64,000 nucleotides of DNA. It comes from Micromonospora inositola (GTDB lineage Bacteria; Actinomycetota; Actinomycetes; Mycobacteriales; Micromonosporaceae). The stretch is taken from contig NZ_LT607754.1 of the NCBI RefSeq assembly GCF_900090285.1, positions 2,046,001 through 2,110,000 of the forward strand, given 5' to 3'. This document shows, piece after piece, positions 7,999-16,432 of this stretch. Every line of letters begins with the position of its first letter. Position 1 is the first letter of the stretch. The notes beneath the pieces were generated by a model, which was given only the letters and a program-made list of their open reading frames with translations, was not told where the DNA came from and did not search any database. The translations under genes and the position numbers were made by a program.

Positions 7999-9093
7999 AT
8001 GACCGCCGAGCAGCTGATCTCCTTCGCCCGTGGCGCTCCCTCACTGGACATCGTGGATGTCGAGGGGCTCAAGGCCGCCGCCGTCCGCGCCTTCGACGCC
8101 GACCCCGCCGGGATCACGGCGTACGGCACCTCCGTCGGTTACCCGCCCCTGCGGAAGTGGATCGCGGAGAAGCACGGCGTCGAGGTCGACCAGGTGCTGA
8201 TCACCAACGGCTCGTTGCAGGCCGACGCCTTCCTCTTCGACCACCTGGTGCGGCGCGGCGACGCGGTGGTGGTCGAGCGTCCGACGTACGACCGGACGCT
8301 GCTCAACCTGCAGCAGATGGGCGGCGAGATCCACGGTGTGACGATCCAGCCCGACGGTCTCGACACCGCCGAGCTGCGCAAGCTGCTGGAGTCGGGGGTG
8401 CGGCCGCGGCTGGCGCACGTGATCCCGAACTACCAGAACCCGGCCGGCGTGACGCTCTCTCTGGAGAAGCGCCGGGAGCTGCTCGACCTGGCCGCCGAGT
8501 ACGGTTTCACGATCTTCGAGGACGACCCGTACGCGGACATCAGGTTCCGGGGCGAGCCGCTGCCGTCGATGCTCTCGATGGACACCCGCGGCGTGGTGGT
8601 GCACGCCTCCAGCTTCACCAAGACGGTCTGCCCGGGGGTGCGGGTCGGCTATCTGGTCGGCCCGGCCGAGCTGATCGCCGCCATCGCCAAGAAGGCCACC
8701 ACCCTCTACATCTCGCCCGGCATGGTCTCCGAGGCGATCGTGCACCAGTTCTGCGTCTCGGGGGACATCGAGCGCTCGATCGGGAAGGTGTCGGCCGCGC
8801 TCGGCGAGCGGGCGGAGGTGCTCGCCGAGTCGCTGCGCCGGCACGTTCCCGAGGCCCGGTTCGTCGAGCCGGACGGCGGCTACTTCCTCTGGGTGGAACT
8901 GCCGGAGGACGTCGAGGTGGACCGGTTGGCGCCGGCCGCGGCCGAGCGGGGCGTGGCGGTGGTGAAGGGGAGCGACTTCATGCTCGACGGTGGCCGGCAC
9001 GCGCTGCGGCTGGCTTTCTCCGCGGTGACCGCGGACCGGATCGACGAGGGCGTGCGCCGGCTGGCGGAGGCGATGGCTGCCGTTCGCGGCTGA
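7999..9093 (+). CDS. PLP-dependent aminotransferase, class I/II fold
   Basis: This 364-residue aminotransferase belongs to the MocR/2-aminoadipate aminotransferase-like group but lacks the N-terminal GntR HTH. Motifs are NYQNPAG (144-150, cofactor contact), EDDPYAD with Asp176 and Tyr178, SSFTKT with Lys208 as Schiff-base lysine, and a C-terminal Arg (LRLAFS). It should transfer amino groups from an amino acid to a 2-oxoacid in the cytosol. The ATG at 7999 is supported by the leaderless -10; in-frame codons back to 7873 look non-coding. The substrate is not predictable. Confidence 0.9.
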   Translation: MTAEQLISFARGAPSLDIVDVEGLKAAAVRAFDADPAGITAYGTSVGYPPLRKWIAEKHGVEVDQVLITNGSLQADAFLFDHLVRRGDAVVVERPTYDRTLLNLQQMGGEIHGVTIQPDGLDTAELRKLLESGVRPRLAHVIPNYQNPAGVTLSLEKRRELLDLAAEYGFTIFEDDPYADIRFRGEPLPSMLSMDTRGVVVHASSFTKTVCPGVRVGYLVGPAELIAAIAKKATTLYISPGMVSEAIVHQFCVSGDIERSIGKVSAALGERAEVLAESLRRHVPEARFVEPDGGYFLWVELPEDVEVDRLAPAAAERGVAVVKGSDFMLDGGRHALRLAFSAVTADRIDEGVRRLAEAMAAVRG

Positions 9094-9097
9094 TTTT

Positions 9098-9115
9098 CTG
9101 TCGGGTTTCCGACAG
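9098..9115. terminator. Short hairpin after the aminotransferase
   Basis: CTGTCGG and CCGACAG form a 7-bp perfect stem around GTTT, starting 5 nt after the stop codon. It is a probable terminator. Confidence 0.6.
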
Positions 9116-9587
9116 TTGAACGATACCGGCGGGCTCGGGTCTCGCCCTGGGCCGGCCGGCGGCCCACAATGCTGCGAGCGTCGTTCACCTCTTCGGGTGG
9201 TTGGTCCGACGTCCGGGAAGCGGCACCTCCGCCCCGCCCGGGCCGCCGACGCGCGCAGCACAACTCCCGCCCCCGAGGTGCCGGGTGGGCCGTGTCGCCC
9301 CTCACCCCCCTGACGCGGCCGGCCCACCCGGCGCCCCCACCCATGGGCCGCCCCCCACCGGTGGGTCGGCGACCACGAGCCGTCGACTGCGGCGCCACGC
9401 CGCCCGCCTCGTCGCCGACATGAGGGCGCCCGGCGTCGATCTCCCCGAGCGGGGCCGCGACGATCAAACGTGCCGGCCGGGCCGGTGACGTACATCTCGG
9501 CAGGCCGACTGCCCCGCGCCGGTCCGCGCTGCACCCCGCGCCGATCGGCGTAACCTGCAAGCCGCAGCATCGAGGGGAGGGGGCGAG
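9116..9587. other. Long intergenic region upstream of corA
   Basis: About 470 bp without a convincing gene. A plus-strand ORF at 9201-9488 (95 codons, Pro/Arg-rich) ends in an amphipathic-looking stretch but has no clear ribosome-binding site or known domain. TAACCT at 9551-9556 is a likely -10 for corA, leaving a leader of about 25 nt that ends in a purine-rich GAGGGGAGGGGG ribosome-binding site. No Mg2+-responsive RNA could be recognised. Confidence 0.4.
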
Positions 9588-10736
9588 ATGACGGACCGGA
9601 CCGAACGCGACCGACCCGCCGGGCAGGACGGCGGCCGGACGGTCAGGCCGCGTGCCTGGGCCGCGCCGGTACGCGCCATGACCCGCATCCTCAACGCCGA
9701 CGGCTCCCCCCGTACCGCCGAACCGGCCGGACCTGGCCGCAGCGGGATCGTGGACTGCGGCCTCTACGTCGACGGCGAGCGGCAGCCCGGCGAGTGGGAC
9801 TACGCCGACGCGCTGGCGGCGGCGCGCCGGGAGCGGCATGGGTTCGTCTGGTTGGGGCTGCACGAGCCCGGACTGGACGAGATGACCGCCATCGCCGCCA
9901 CCTTCGGGCTGCACGAGCTGGCAGTCGAGGACGCGGTCAAGGCCCAGCAGCGCCCCAAGCTGGAGCGCTTCGGCGAGGTTGCCTTCCTGGTGCTGCGGAC
10001 CGCCCGCTACTGCGAGCACACGGAGCTGACCGAGAACTCCGAGGTGGTCGAGACCGGCCAGGTGATGCTCTTCATCGGGCCGAACTTCCTGATCAGCGTC
10101 CGGCACGGCGACGCCTGCCGGCTCGCCCCGGTCCGGGCCGACCTGGAGGCGAAGCGGGACCTGCTGCGGCACGGGCCGTGGGCGGTCGCGTACGCGATCA
10201 CCGACCGGGTGGTGGACCTCTACCTGGAGGTGGCCGACCAGCTCGAGGACGACCTGGACGTGCTGGAGGCGGACGTCTTCGACCGGCAGGGCACCGGGCG
10301 GATCCAGCGGATCTACCAGATGAAGCGGGAGCTGGTGGAGTTCAAGCGGGCGGTGATGCCGCTGCAGCGTCCGCTGCTCACCCTCACCTCGCAGGTCAAC
10401 CGAGAGGTGCCGCAGGAGGTGCGGCGCTACTTCCGGGACGTGCAGGACCACCTCAGCCGCACGGTCGAGCAGGTCAACTCCTACGACGACCTGCTCAACT
10501 CGATCCTGCAGGCGCGGCTGGCCCAGGTCACCGTCGACCAGAACAACGACATGCGCAAGATCGCCGCGTGGGCCGCGATCGGCGCGGTGTGGACCGCGAT
10601 CGCCGGCATCTACGGCATGAACTTCAAGTACATGCCCGAGCTGGGGTGGACGTACGGCTATCCGGGTGTCTGGGCGCTGATGCTGGCCGCGTCGTTCACG
10701 CTGTACCGCCTGTTCCGCCGCAACGGCTGGCTCTGA
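9588..10736 (+). CDS. corA: CorA-type Mg2+/Co2+ transporter
   Basis: This 382-residue protein forms pentameric channels for divalent cations. It has a large soluble N-terminal domain with acidic helices (QLEDDLDVLEADVF), then two C-terminal membrane helices near residues 326-341 and 360-377. The invariant YGMN motif (342-345) lies between them and a positively charged tail (RLFRRNGWL) follows. Length is in the normal range with a somewhat long polar N-terminus. Start ATG 9588 follows a very strong purine-rich ribosome-binding site. Confidence 0.94.
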   Translation: MTDRTERDRPAGQDGGRTVRPRAWAAPVRAMTRILNADGSPRTAEPAGPGRSGIVDCGLYVDGERQPGEWDYADALAAARRERHGFVWLGLHEPGLDEMTAIAATFGLHELAVEDAVKAQQRPKLERFGEVAFLVLRTARYCEHTELTENSEVVETGQVMLFIGPNFLISVRHGDACRLAPVRADLEAKRDLLRHGPWAVAYAITDRVVDLYLEVADQLEDDLDVLEADVFDRQGTGRIQRIYQMKRELVEFKRAVMPLQRPLLTLTSQVNREVPQEVRRYFRDVQDHLSRTVEQVNSYDDLLNSILQARLAQVTVDQNNDMRKIAAWAAIGAVWTAIAGIYGMNFKYMPELGWTYGYPGVWALMLAASFTLYRLFRRNGWL

Positions 10737-10758
10737 CCGGGGCCGGCGGCCGGGCACG

Positions 10759-10807
10759 CGGAAGCGCCGGCCACGCGGGGCTGAACCCCGCACGCCGGCG
10801 CTTTCCG
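10759..10807. terminator. Bidirectional terminator between convergent genes
   Basis: A long stem (CGGAAGCGCCGGC against GCCGGCGCTTTCCG with one bulge, plus an inner GCGGGG/CCCCGC pair and loop CTGAA) sits between corA and the convergent gene at 10820. Confidence 0.85.
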
Positions 10808-10819
10808 TGACCTCGCGGG

Positions 10820-11593
10820 TCAGCGGCGGCCGCTGGCCTTCGCGCTGGTCTTGCCGTTCTCCATCGCCTTGCTGATGTCGTCGGCCGGCCGGCCGGAGAC
10901 GTCCCGGGCGCCCTCGGCCACCGAGGGGACCTGGTCGGTCGGCTGGATCACCGGCGGGGGGCCGGGGGTTTTGGTGGTCGAAGCGCTGTCGTCCTTCGCC
11001 ATCGTCGAGCTGCCGGCGCCGGTCGGCGTGGCGTCGGTCACCTTGGCTCTCGGGTCCGGGGTGTCCACCACGATGGTGTCCACGTCCTCGCGCATCGGGT
11101 CCAGCTTGCCGGTCGGGTCGTACTCGGCCCACTCCTGCTGCTCCCGGCGGCGGCGCATGGCCATCGCGCCGGCCAGGCCGGCGACCGTGCCGGCGGCCAG
11201 CAGGCCGGTCATCATCCCGCCCCGCGACTTCTTCTGCTTCTTCTTCGCGGCCTTCATGTTCTTCGCCTTCACCTTCTTGCTCACCGCGACCTGCTTGGCG
11301 GCGGCCTTCCTGTCGACGATGGCCTTGCCCGCGGACTGGGCTTGCCCGTTGCGCATGGCCAGGACCAGCGGCGCGAGCGCCGCGACCGTCGAGGCGACAC
11401 CGCTCGACGCCCGGTCCCGCATGACGACCGCGGTGGGCCCGACGGCACCCCGGGCCGCCTGGACCCGCGGGCCGACCGTGGCGCCGGCGCCCTTCGCCGC
11501 GTACGTGGCGGCCTGCCTCAGGTGACCGATGCCCTGGTTCAGCTCGGCCTTGGCCAGCTGCCCCTGGGTCTTTCGCCGCCCGATTCCAAACAC
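10820..11593 (-). CDS. Conserved hypothetical single-pass membrane protein, Lys-rich
   Basis: The protein has 257 residues. A helical N-terminal region (1-95) is followed by a Lys/Ala-rich stretch (96-123), one membrane segment (about 127-146, MMTGLLAAGTVAGLAGAMAM), a basic RRRR stop-transfer cluster, then an acidic, Pro/Thr-rich disordered tail. The GTG at 11593 has a near-perfect AGGAGGT 7 nt upstream, so I reject the longer ORF start at 12322. It is divergent from the cyclophilin gene. No family with a known function is recognised. Confidence 0.75.
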   Translation of the reverse strand: MFGIGRRKTQGQLAKAELNQGIGHLRQAATYAAKGAGATVGPRVQAARGAVGPTAVVMRDRASSGVASTVAALAPLVLAMRNGQAQSAGKAIVDRKAAAKQVAVSKKVKAKNMKAAKKKQKKSRGGMMTGLLAAGTVAGLAGAMAMRRRREQQEWAEYDPTGKLDPMREDVDTIVVDTPDPRAKVTDATPTGAGSSTMAKDDSASTTKTPGPPPVIQPTDQVPSVAEGARDVSGRPADDISKAMENGKTSAKASGRR

Positions 11594-11710
11594 GGTCCCA
11601 CCTCCTGGGAGTTGTTCCTTTGTCATCCTCCACCTTCGGATGCCTCCGCATGGCCAGATCGGGCACATGGGAGGATCCGCATGGAACTGACCAACGAGTG
11701 AGGAGTACCC

Positions 11711-12241
11711 GTGGCCGAGGCTGTCTACGCCACCTTGCACACCAACGCTGGCCCGATCCGGCTGGAGCTCTTCCCCAACCACGCGCCGAAGACCGTCCGC
11801 AACTTCGTCGACCTGGCCGAGGGCAACCGTGAGTACACCGACCCGCGCACCGGTCAGCCCGGCGGCGGGCCGTACTACGACGGCACCATCTCGCACCGGG
11901 TGATCAGCGGCTTCATGGTCCAGATGGGTGACCCGACCGGCACCGGTCGCGGTGGCCCGGGCTACACGTTCGCCGACGAGTTCCACCCGGAGCTGCGCTT
12001 CGACCGGCCGTACCTGCTGGCGATGGCGAACGCCGGGCCGGGCACCAACGGTTCGCAGTTCTTCATCACGGTCTCGCCGACGCCGCACCTGAACAACCGG
12101 CACACCATCTTCGGGCAGGTGGCAGACGAGCAGTCGGCGAAGGTCGTGGACTCGATCGCGAGCACCCCGACCGGCCCGAGCGACCGGCCGCTGCAGGACG
12201 TGGTCATTGAGCGCGTCGAGATCGAGCGCAAGCCGTCCTGA
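11711..12241 (+). CDS. ppiA: Peptidyl-prolyl cis-trans isomerase, cyclophilin type
   Basis: This 176-residue single-domain cytosolic cyclophilin catalyses X-Pro isomerisation during folding. The active-site block is HRVISGFMVQMGD, with Arg63, Phe68 and Gln71, followed by GTNGSQFFIT and HLNNRHTIFGQV. No signal peptide is seen. GTG 11711 is preceded by GAGGAG at good spacing. It is nearly identical in layout to PpiA of Streptomyces and Mycobacterium. Confidence 0.95.
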   Translation: MAEAVYATLHTNAGPIRLELFPNHAPKTVRNFVDLAEGNREYTDPRTGQPGGGPYYDGTISHRVISGFMVQMGDPTGTGRGGPGYTFADEFHPELRFDRPYLLAMANAGPGTNGSQFFITVSPTPHLNNRHTIFGQVADEQSAKVVDSIASTPTGPSDRPLQDVVIERVEIERKPS

Positions 12242-12253
12242 GCACCGCCCGGG

Positions 12254-12259
12254 TACCTT
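12254..12259 (+). promoter_or_regulatory. -10 hexamer TACCTT, leaderless promoter for rhomboid gene
   Basis: TACCTT ends exactly 7 nt before the ATG at 12267; no Shine-Dalgarno sequence is present. Confidence 0.55.
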
Positions 12260-12266
12260 TGCCTGC

Positions 12267-13214
12267 ATGACTGAGCGCTCCGGGCAGGCGGAGGACGGGA
12301 CGGGCGGGTCGGTGCCGACCACCCCGGTCTGCTACCGCCACCCCGACCGGGAGACGTACGTCCGGTGCAGCCGGTGCGACCGGCCGATCTGCCCGGAGTG
12401 CATGCGGGAGGCCGCGGTCGGGCACCAGTGCCCGGAGTGCGTCAGCGAGGGACGCCACAGCGTGCGGCCGGCGCGTACCGCCTTCGGAGGCGGTGCCGCC
12501 GGCCGCCACGGCCATGTGACGAAGATCCTGATCGCGCTGAACGTGCTGGTCATGCTGCTCTCCATCGCCTCGGACCGGGGCGGGGACGCGGCGGCCGGCG
12601 GCTCCGGCTTCGGCGGCCTGATGGGCGGCGGCACCCCGCTGACCGACTGGGGGGCCGTGCTGGGGCAGGCGGTGTTCCCCGACGGCACGATCGGCGGCAT
12701 CGCCCAGGGGCAGTGGTACCGGCTGGTCACCGCGATGTTCCTGCACTACGGCGTGGTGCACCTGCTGCTCAACATGTGGGCGCTCTGGGTGCTCGGCCGG
12801 ACGCTGGAGGCGGCGCTCGGTCCGCTGCGCTTCCTGGCGCTCTACCTGATCGCCGGGCTCGGCGGGAACGTCGCGGTCTACCTCTTCAGCGCGCCCAACA
12901 GCACGGCGGTCGGCGCGTCGACGGCCATCTTCGGCCTCTTCGCCGCGATCTTCGTGATCATGCGGCGGCTGGGCCGGGACACCTCGGCGATCCTGCCGAT
13001 CCTGGTGATCAACCTGATCTTCACGTTCACCGTCCCGGGCATCTCCATCGCCGGCCACCTGGGCGGCCTGGTCACCGGAGCGGTGATGGCGCTGGTCCTG
13101 GCGTACGCCCCGCGGATGCGGCGGACCGTCTTCCAGGTCGCGGGCGGCGCGATCCTCCTGGTTGCGCTCGTCGGGCTGACCCTGGTCCGCACCGGGATGC
13201 TGACCGGCGGCTGA
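12267..13214 (+). CDS. Rhomboid-family intramembrane serine protease with N-terminal zinc finger
   Basis: The protein has 315 residues. A soluble N-terminal B-box-like zinc finger carries Cys22, His25, Cys34, Cys37, Cys42, Cys45, His53, Cys55 and Cys58. Six to seven membrane helices follow. The catalytic dyad is Ser218 (GASTAIFG) and His264 (AGHLGG), with the supporting HYGVVHLLLNMW block holding His160, His165 and Asn169. It should cleave membrane protein substrates within the bilayer; substrates are unknown. The start is chosen on leaderless spacing. Confidence 0.93.
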   Translation: MTERSGQAEDGTGGSVPTTPVCYRHPDRETYVRCSRCDRPICPECMREAAVGHQCPECVSEGRHSVRPARTAFGGGAAGRHGHVTKILIALNVLVMLLSIASDRGGDAAAGGSGFGGLMGGGTPLTDWGAVLGQAVFPDGTIGGIAQGQWYRLVTAMFLHYGVVHLLLNMWALWVLGRTLEAALGPLRFLALYLIAGLGGNVAVYLFSAPNSTAVGASTAIFGLFAAIFVIMRRLGRDTSAILPILVINLIFTFTVPGISIAGHLGGLVTGAVMALVLAYAPRMRRTVFQVAGGAILLVALVGLTLVRTGMLTGG

Positions 13215-13272
13215 CCCGCCGCTCAGCGCGCACCGACGGGCGGAGCGAACGGCTCAGCGCGGCGTGACCGGC

Positions 13273-13707
13273 TCAGGGGGCGGCGGCCTGAGCCGCCCGG
13301 AGCGCCTCGGCCACCTCGGCCGGCGGCGCGTCCAGGTCGTACCGGCCGAAGAGGTGCAGCGACTCCCCGGCGTCGATCTCCAGCGTCTCCGCGGTCAGCC
13401 CACGGCGGGTACGCCGATCCACCGTGATCGCCTCGACCTTCGACCAGGGCAGGCGACGATGCCCGGCGAAGCCCTGCGCCACCGTGATCCCGTCGGGGTC
13501 CACGGCCAGCCGGACCGGCGCCACCAGGTCGCGCAGCCCCCAGCCGGCCAGCGCGGCGGCGGCCAGCCCGGCCAGCACCGGCTGGACCCGGTCGTCACCG
13601 GCGAGGAGCAGGCCGAGCCCGACCACGACGACCGCGCCGACCAGCTTGGCCACCGGCAGGATCACCGGCACCCGCCACGCGCGGACCGGGGAGGACTGTG
13701 ACTGCAC
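13273..13707 (-). CDS. PH-domain membrane protein
   Basis: This 144-residue protein has two N-terminal membrane helices (about 13-35 and 42-58) and a C-terminal bacterial PH-like domain (VDPDGITVAQGF, RLPWSKVEAITV). Such small proteins are common in actinobacteria and their role is unknown. It is convergent with the rhomboid gene and starts at a GTG at 13707, divergent from the thiolase. Confidence 0.82.
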   Translation of the reverse strand: MQSQSSPVRAWRVPVILPVAKLVGAVVVVGLGLLLAGDDRVQPVLAGLAAAALAGWGLRDLVAPVRLAVDPDGITVAQGFAGHRRLPWSKVEAITVDRRTRRGLTAETLEIDAGESLHLFGRYDLDAPPAEVAEALRAAQAAAP

Positions 13708-13825
13708 CGCCCCAGCATGCCAGCCGAACGGGGATGTCGGCGCGGTGCCGCGTGGGGAGCGGGGGCGGACGGCCGGCGGGTGACGACGTAGGATCGGGAG
13801 CAGCCCAGGTTACCGGGGAGTAAAC

Positions 13826-14998
13826 ATGAGTGACGCGGTCATCGTCGGTGCGGTACGGACCCCGGTCGGCCGGCGCAAGGGCAGCCTCGCCGGCGTCCAC
13901 CCGGTCGACCTCTCGGCGCACGTGCTGCGCGCCCTCGCCGAGCGGACCGGCATCGAGCCCGGCCAGGTCGACGACGTGGTGTGGGGCTGTGTCTCGCAGG
14001 TCGGCGAGCAGTCGTGGAACGTCGCCCGCAACGCGGTGCTCGCCGCGGGCTGGCCGGAGTCGGTGCCCGGCACCACGGTCGACCGGCAGTGCGGGTCGAG
14101 CCAGCAGGCGCTGCACTTCGCCGCCGCCACCGTCCTCTCAGGTCAGGCCGACCTGGTGGTCGCCGGTGGTGTGGAGTCGATGACCCGGGTGCCGATGGGT
14201 TCCAGCGTGGCCGGCGGGATGCCGTTCAGCGGCCAGATCCTGGAGCGCTACCGGGGCGTCGAGGGCGTCGCCCAGGACTCGCCGCTCCCGTTCAACCAGG
14301 GCGTCGGCGCCGAGTTGATCGCCGAGCGCTGGCGCTTCTCCCGGACGCAGCTCGACGAGTTCGCGCTGGCCAGCCACGAGAAGGCCGCCGCCGCGCAGGA
14401 CGCCGGCGCGTTCGACCCGGAGCTGGCCCCGGTGGCGCTCGCCGACGGCGGGAAGTTCGCCGCCGACGAGGGCATCCGGCGGGACACCTCGTTGGCCAAG
14501 CTCGGCGAGCTGGCCACCCCGTTCCGGGCCGACGGCGTGGTCACCGCCGGGTCCGCGTCCCAGATCTCTGACGGGGCCGCGGCGCTCGCCGTCACCACCA
14601 GCGAGTGGGCCAGCCGGCACGGGCTGCGCCCGCTGGCCCGGGTGCACACCGCCGTGGTCGCCGCCGACGACCCGGTCGCCATGCTCACCGCTCCCATCCC
14701 GGCCACCGCGAAGGCGCTGCGCCGCGCGGGGCTGGGCATCGAGGAGATCGGGGTGTACGAGGTGAACGAGGCGTTCGCCCCGGTCCCGCTGGCCTGGCTG
14801 GCGGAGACCGAGGCGGACCCGGAGCGGCTCAACCCGCGCGGCGGCGCCATCGCCCTCGGTCACCCGCTCGGCGGGTCCGGCGCCCGGATCATGACGACCA
14901 TGCTCCAGCACATGCGGGACAACGGCATCCGTTACGGCCTGCAGACCATGTGCGAGGGCGGCGGCATGGCCAACGCCACCATCGTCGAGCTGCTCTGA
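13826..14998 (+). CDS. Thiolase (acetyl-CoA acyltransferase family)
   Basis: This 390-residue enzyme condenses or cleaves acyl-CoA thioesters. The nucleophile is Cys89 (DRQCGSSQQA), His346 lies in GHPLGGSG and the second Cys376 in MCEGGGMANA; the NEAFA motif is also present. Residues and length match degradative FadA-type or steroid/fatty-acid thiolases rather than the biosynthetic PhaA group, but this cannot be settled. The ATG follows GGGGAG. It has no beta-oxidation partners next to it. Confidence 0.92.
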   Translation: MSDAVIVGAVRTPVGRRKGSLAGVHPVDLSAHVLRALAERTGIEPGQVDDVVWGCVSQVGEQSWNVARNAVLAAGWPESVPGTTVDRQCGSSQQALHFAAATVLSGQADLVVAGGVESMTRVPMGSSVAGGMPFSGQILERYRGVEGVAQDSPLPFNQGVGAELIAERWRFSRTQLDEFALASHEKAAAAQDAGAFDPELAPVALADGGKFAADEGIRRDTSLAKLGELATPFRADGVVTAGSASQISDGAAALAVTTSEWASRHGLRPLARVHTAVVAADDPVAMLTAPIPATAKALRRAGLGIEEIGVYEVNEAFAPVPLAWLAETEADPERLNPRGGAIALGHPLGGSGARIMTTMLQHMRDNGIRYGLQTMCEGGGMANATIVELL

Positions 14999-15081
14999 CC
15001 TGCGCCGGCCGCGGCGACGCCGGCTGACCCCGCCCGGCGCGTCGGCCGGAAATGGCGTCGCCCGTCCGGCGGGCAGCCGCC

Positions 15082-15087
15082 TAACCT
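15082..15087 (+). promoter_or_regulatory. -10 hexamer TAACCT, leaderless promoter
   Basis: TAACCT ends 7 nt before the GTG at 15095, with no ribosome-binding site. Confidence 0.55.
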
Positions 15088-15094
15088 GCGGGTC

Positions 15095-16093
15095 GTGACT
15101 ACCTCCTCCACGTCCGAAGTCGACTGGTCCACCGAGCGATGGCGGGACGACGCGCTCGCCTGGGTCGGTCACGAGCTGGCCCGCGAGGGCCACCGGGTGA
15201 CCGGGCCGGTCGAGCCCCGGGTCCGCCCCTGGTCGCTGGTGTGGCGGGTGCCGACCGACGCCGGCCCGGTCTGGTTCAAGGCCAACAACCCGGGCACCCG
15301 GCACGAGGCCGCCCTGCTGGCCGCCCTGGCCCGGCTCACCCCCGGCGCGGTGCTCGACCCGGTCGCGGTGGAGGTCGACCGCGGCTGGTCCCTGCTCCCC
15401 GACGGCGGGCCGAGCCTGCGCGAGGTGCTGGCCGGAAAGAAGGACCTGACGCAGTGGGAGCGGGTGCTGCCCGCGTACGCCGCCCTTCAGGTCGCGGTCG
15501 CCCCGCACGCGGAGCGGTTGCTGGCCTGGGGCGTGCCCGACCAGCGGCCGGAACTGATGCCCGAGCTGTTCGAGAGGCTGCTGGAGGACGAGGAGTCCCT
15601 GCTCCTCGGCGAGCAGGACGGGCTGACCCTGGAGCAGCACGAGCGGCTGCGGGCGTACCGGCCGGAGTTCGCCGACGCGTGCCGGCGACTGGCCGAGTTG
15701 GACATGCCCGTCACGGTGCAGCACGACGACCTGCACGACGGCAACGTCTTCGTCGCCGACGACGGGTACCGCTTCTTCGACTGGGGGGACGCCTCGATCG
15801 CCCACCCGTTCGGCACCCTGCTGGTGACGCTCCGATCGGTGGCGTACGCCTTCGAGCTGGAGCCCGGTGACCCGGCGCTGTTCCGGCTGCGCGACGCGTA
15901 CCTGGAGGCCTGGACCCACCGGCACGACCGGGCGACGCTGCGCGAGGCGGCCGACCTGGCGATGACGCTGGCCAAGGTGAGCCGCGCGCTCTCCTGGCGT
16001 CGCGCCCTGGCCAGCACCGACCCGGCCCGCGCGGAGTACGCCGCGGCGGTCCCCGGCTGGCTCGGCGAGCTCTTCACCCCCAACCCGGTCTGA
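15095..16093 (+). CDS. Aminoglycoside phosphotransferase-like kinase
   Basis: This 332-residue protein has the protein-kinase-like APH fold. Its catalytic loop reads QHDDLHDGNVF and the metal-binding motif is FFDWGD. A Lys in VWFKANNPG lies in the N-lobe. These proteins phosphorylate small hydroxylated molecules or metabolites; real aminoglycoside resistance is not implied. The start is GTG 15095 by leaderless spacing. It is followed by a strong hairpin. Confidence 0.85.
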   Translation: MTTSSTSEVDWSTERWRDDALAWVGHELAREGHRVTGPVEPRVRPWSLVWRVPTDAGPVWFKANNPGTRHEAALLAALARLTPGAVLDPVAVEVDRGWSLLPDGGPSLREVLAGKKDLTQWERVLPAYAALQVAVAPHAERLLAWGVPDQRPELMPELFERLLEDEESLLLGEQDGLTLEQHERLRAYRPEFADACRRLAELDMPVTVQHDDLHDGNVFVADDGYRFFDWGDASIAHPFGTLLVTLRSVAYAFELEPGDPALFRLRDAYLEAWTHRHDRATLREAADLAMTLAKVSRALSWRRALASTDPARAEYAAAVPGWLGELFTPNPV

Positions 16094-16166
16094 CGCCGAC
16101 CAGCCCGCTGCGGTGGCGGTCATGGTCCGGGCGCCGCCCGGTCGCCTGGACCGCCCCGCACGGCCA

Positions 16167-16191
16167 GGCGCTGTCCTGGTTGGACAGCGCC
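16167..16191. terminator. Terminator after the phosphotransferase
   Basis: A 10-bp perfect stem (GGCGCTGTCC with GGACAGCGCC) surrounds the loop TGGTT. Confidence 0.8.
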
Positions 16192-16432
16192 GACGACGGC
16201 GTGGTCCGGTGACGGGACGCTACGCGACCCGTAGCGTGTCCGCGCTCATTTCTGTCACGCCCTCGCCACGGAACTGTCTATTCGGACCATTTGCTGGGTT
16301 GAATGGGCGCCGGAGGTGCGGGCGGGTCTCGACACGCCTGCCGGGTGACGGCAGAATCAAGGCGCCGGCGATGAGCCAGCGAGCGATCGCGTCCGCCCGC
16401 CGGTCATTCTGCGCCGAAGAAAACGGGGACTC
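16192..16432. promoter_or_regulatory. Promoter region of the DUF1906 gene with an 8-bp inverted repeat
   Basis: ACGCTACG/CGTAGCGT (16217-16237, spacer CGACC) is a perfect inverted repeat in the 339-bp space upstream of the secreted hydrolase. It could be an operator or an RNA hairpin. The rest is less GC-rich than its surroundings and shows no ORF I can support. Confidence 0.45.

Noticed and set aside
9201..9488. A 95-codon ORF upstream of corA
   Set aside because: No ribosome-binding site or conserved motif and strong Pro/Arg bias.
9551..9587. Mg2+ riboswitch in the corA leader
   Set aside because: The leader is only about 25 nt with no recognisable fold.
8041..11666. Very long minus-strand frames opposite the aminotransferase and corA
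   Set aside because: Composition is shadow-like and conserved motifs are all on the plus strand.
14138..16123. A 661-codon minus-strand frame
   Set aside because: It is antisense to the thiolase and phosphotransferase, both with complete motifs.
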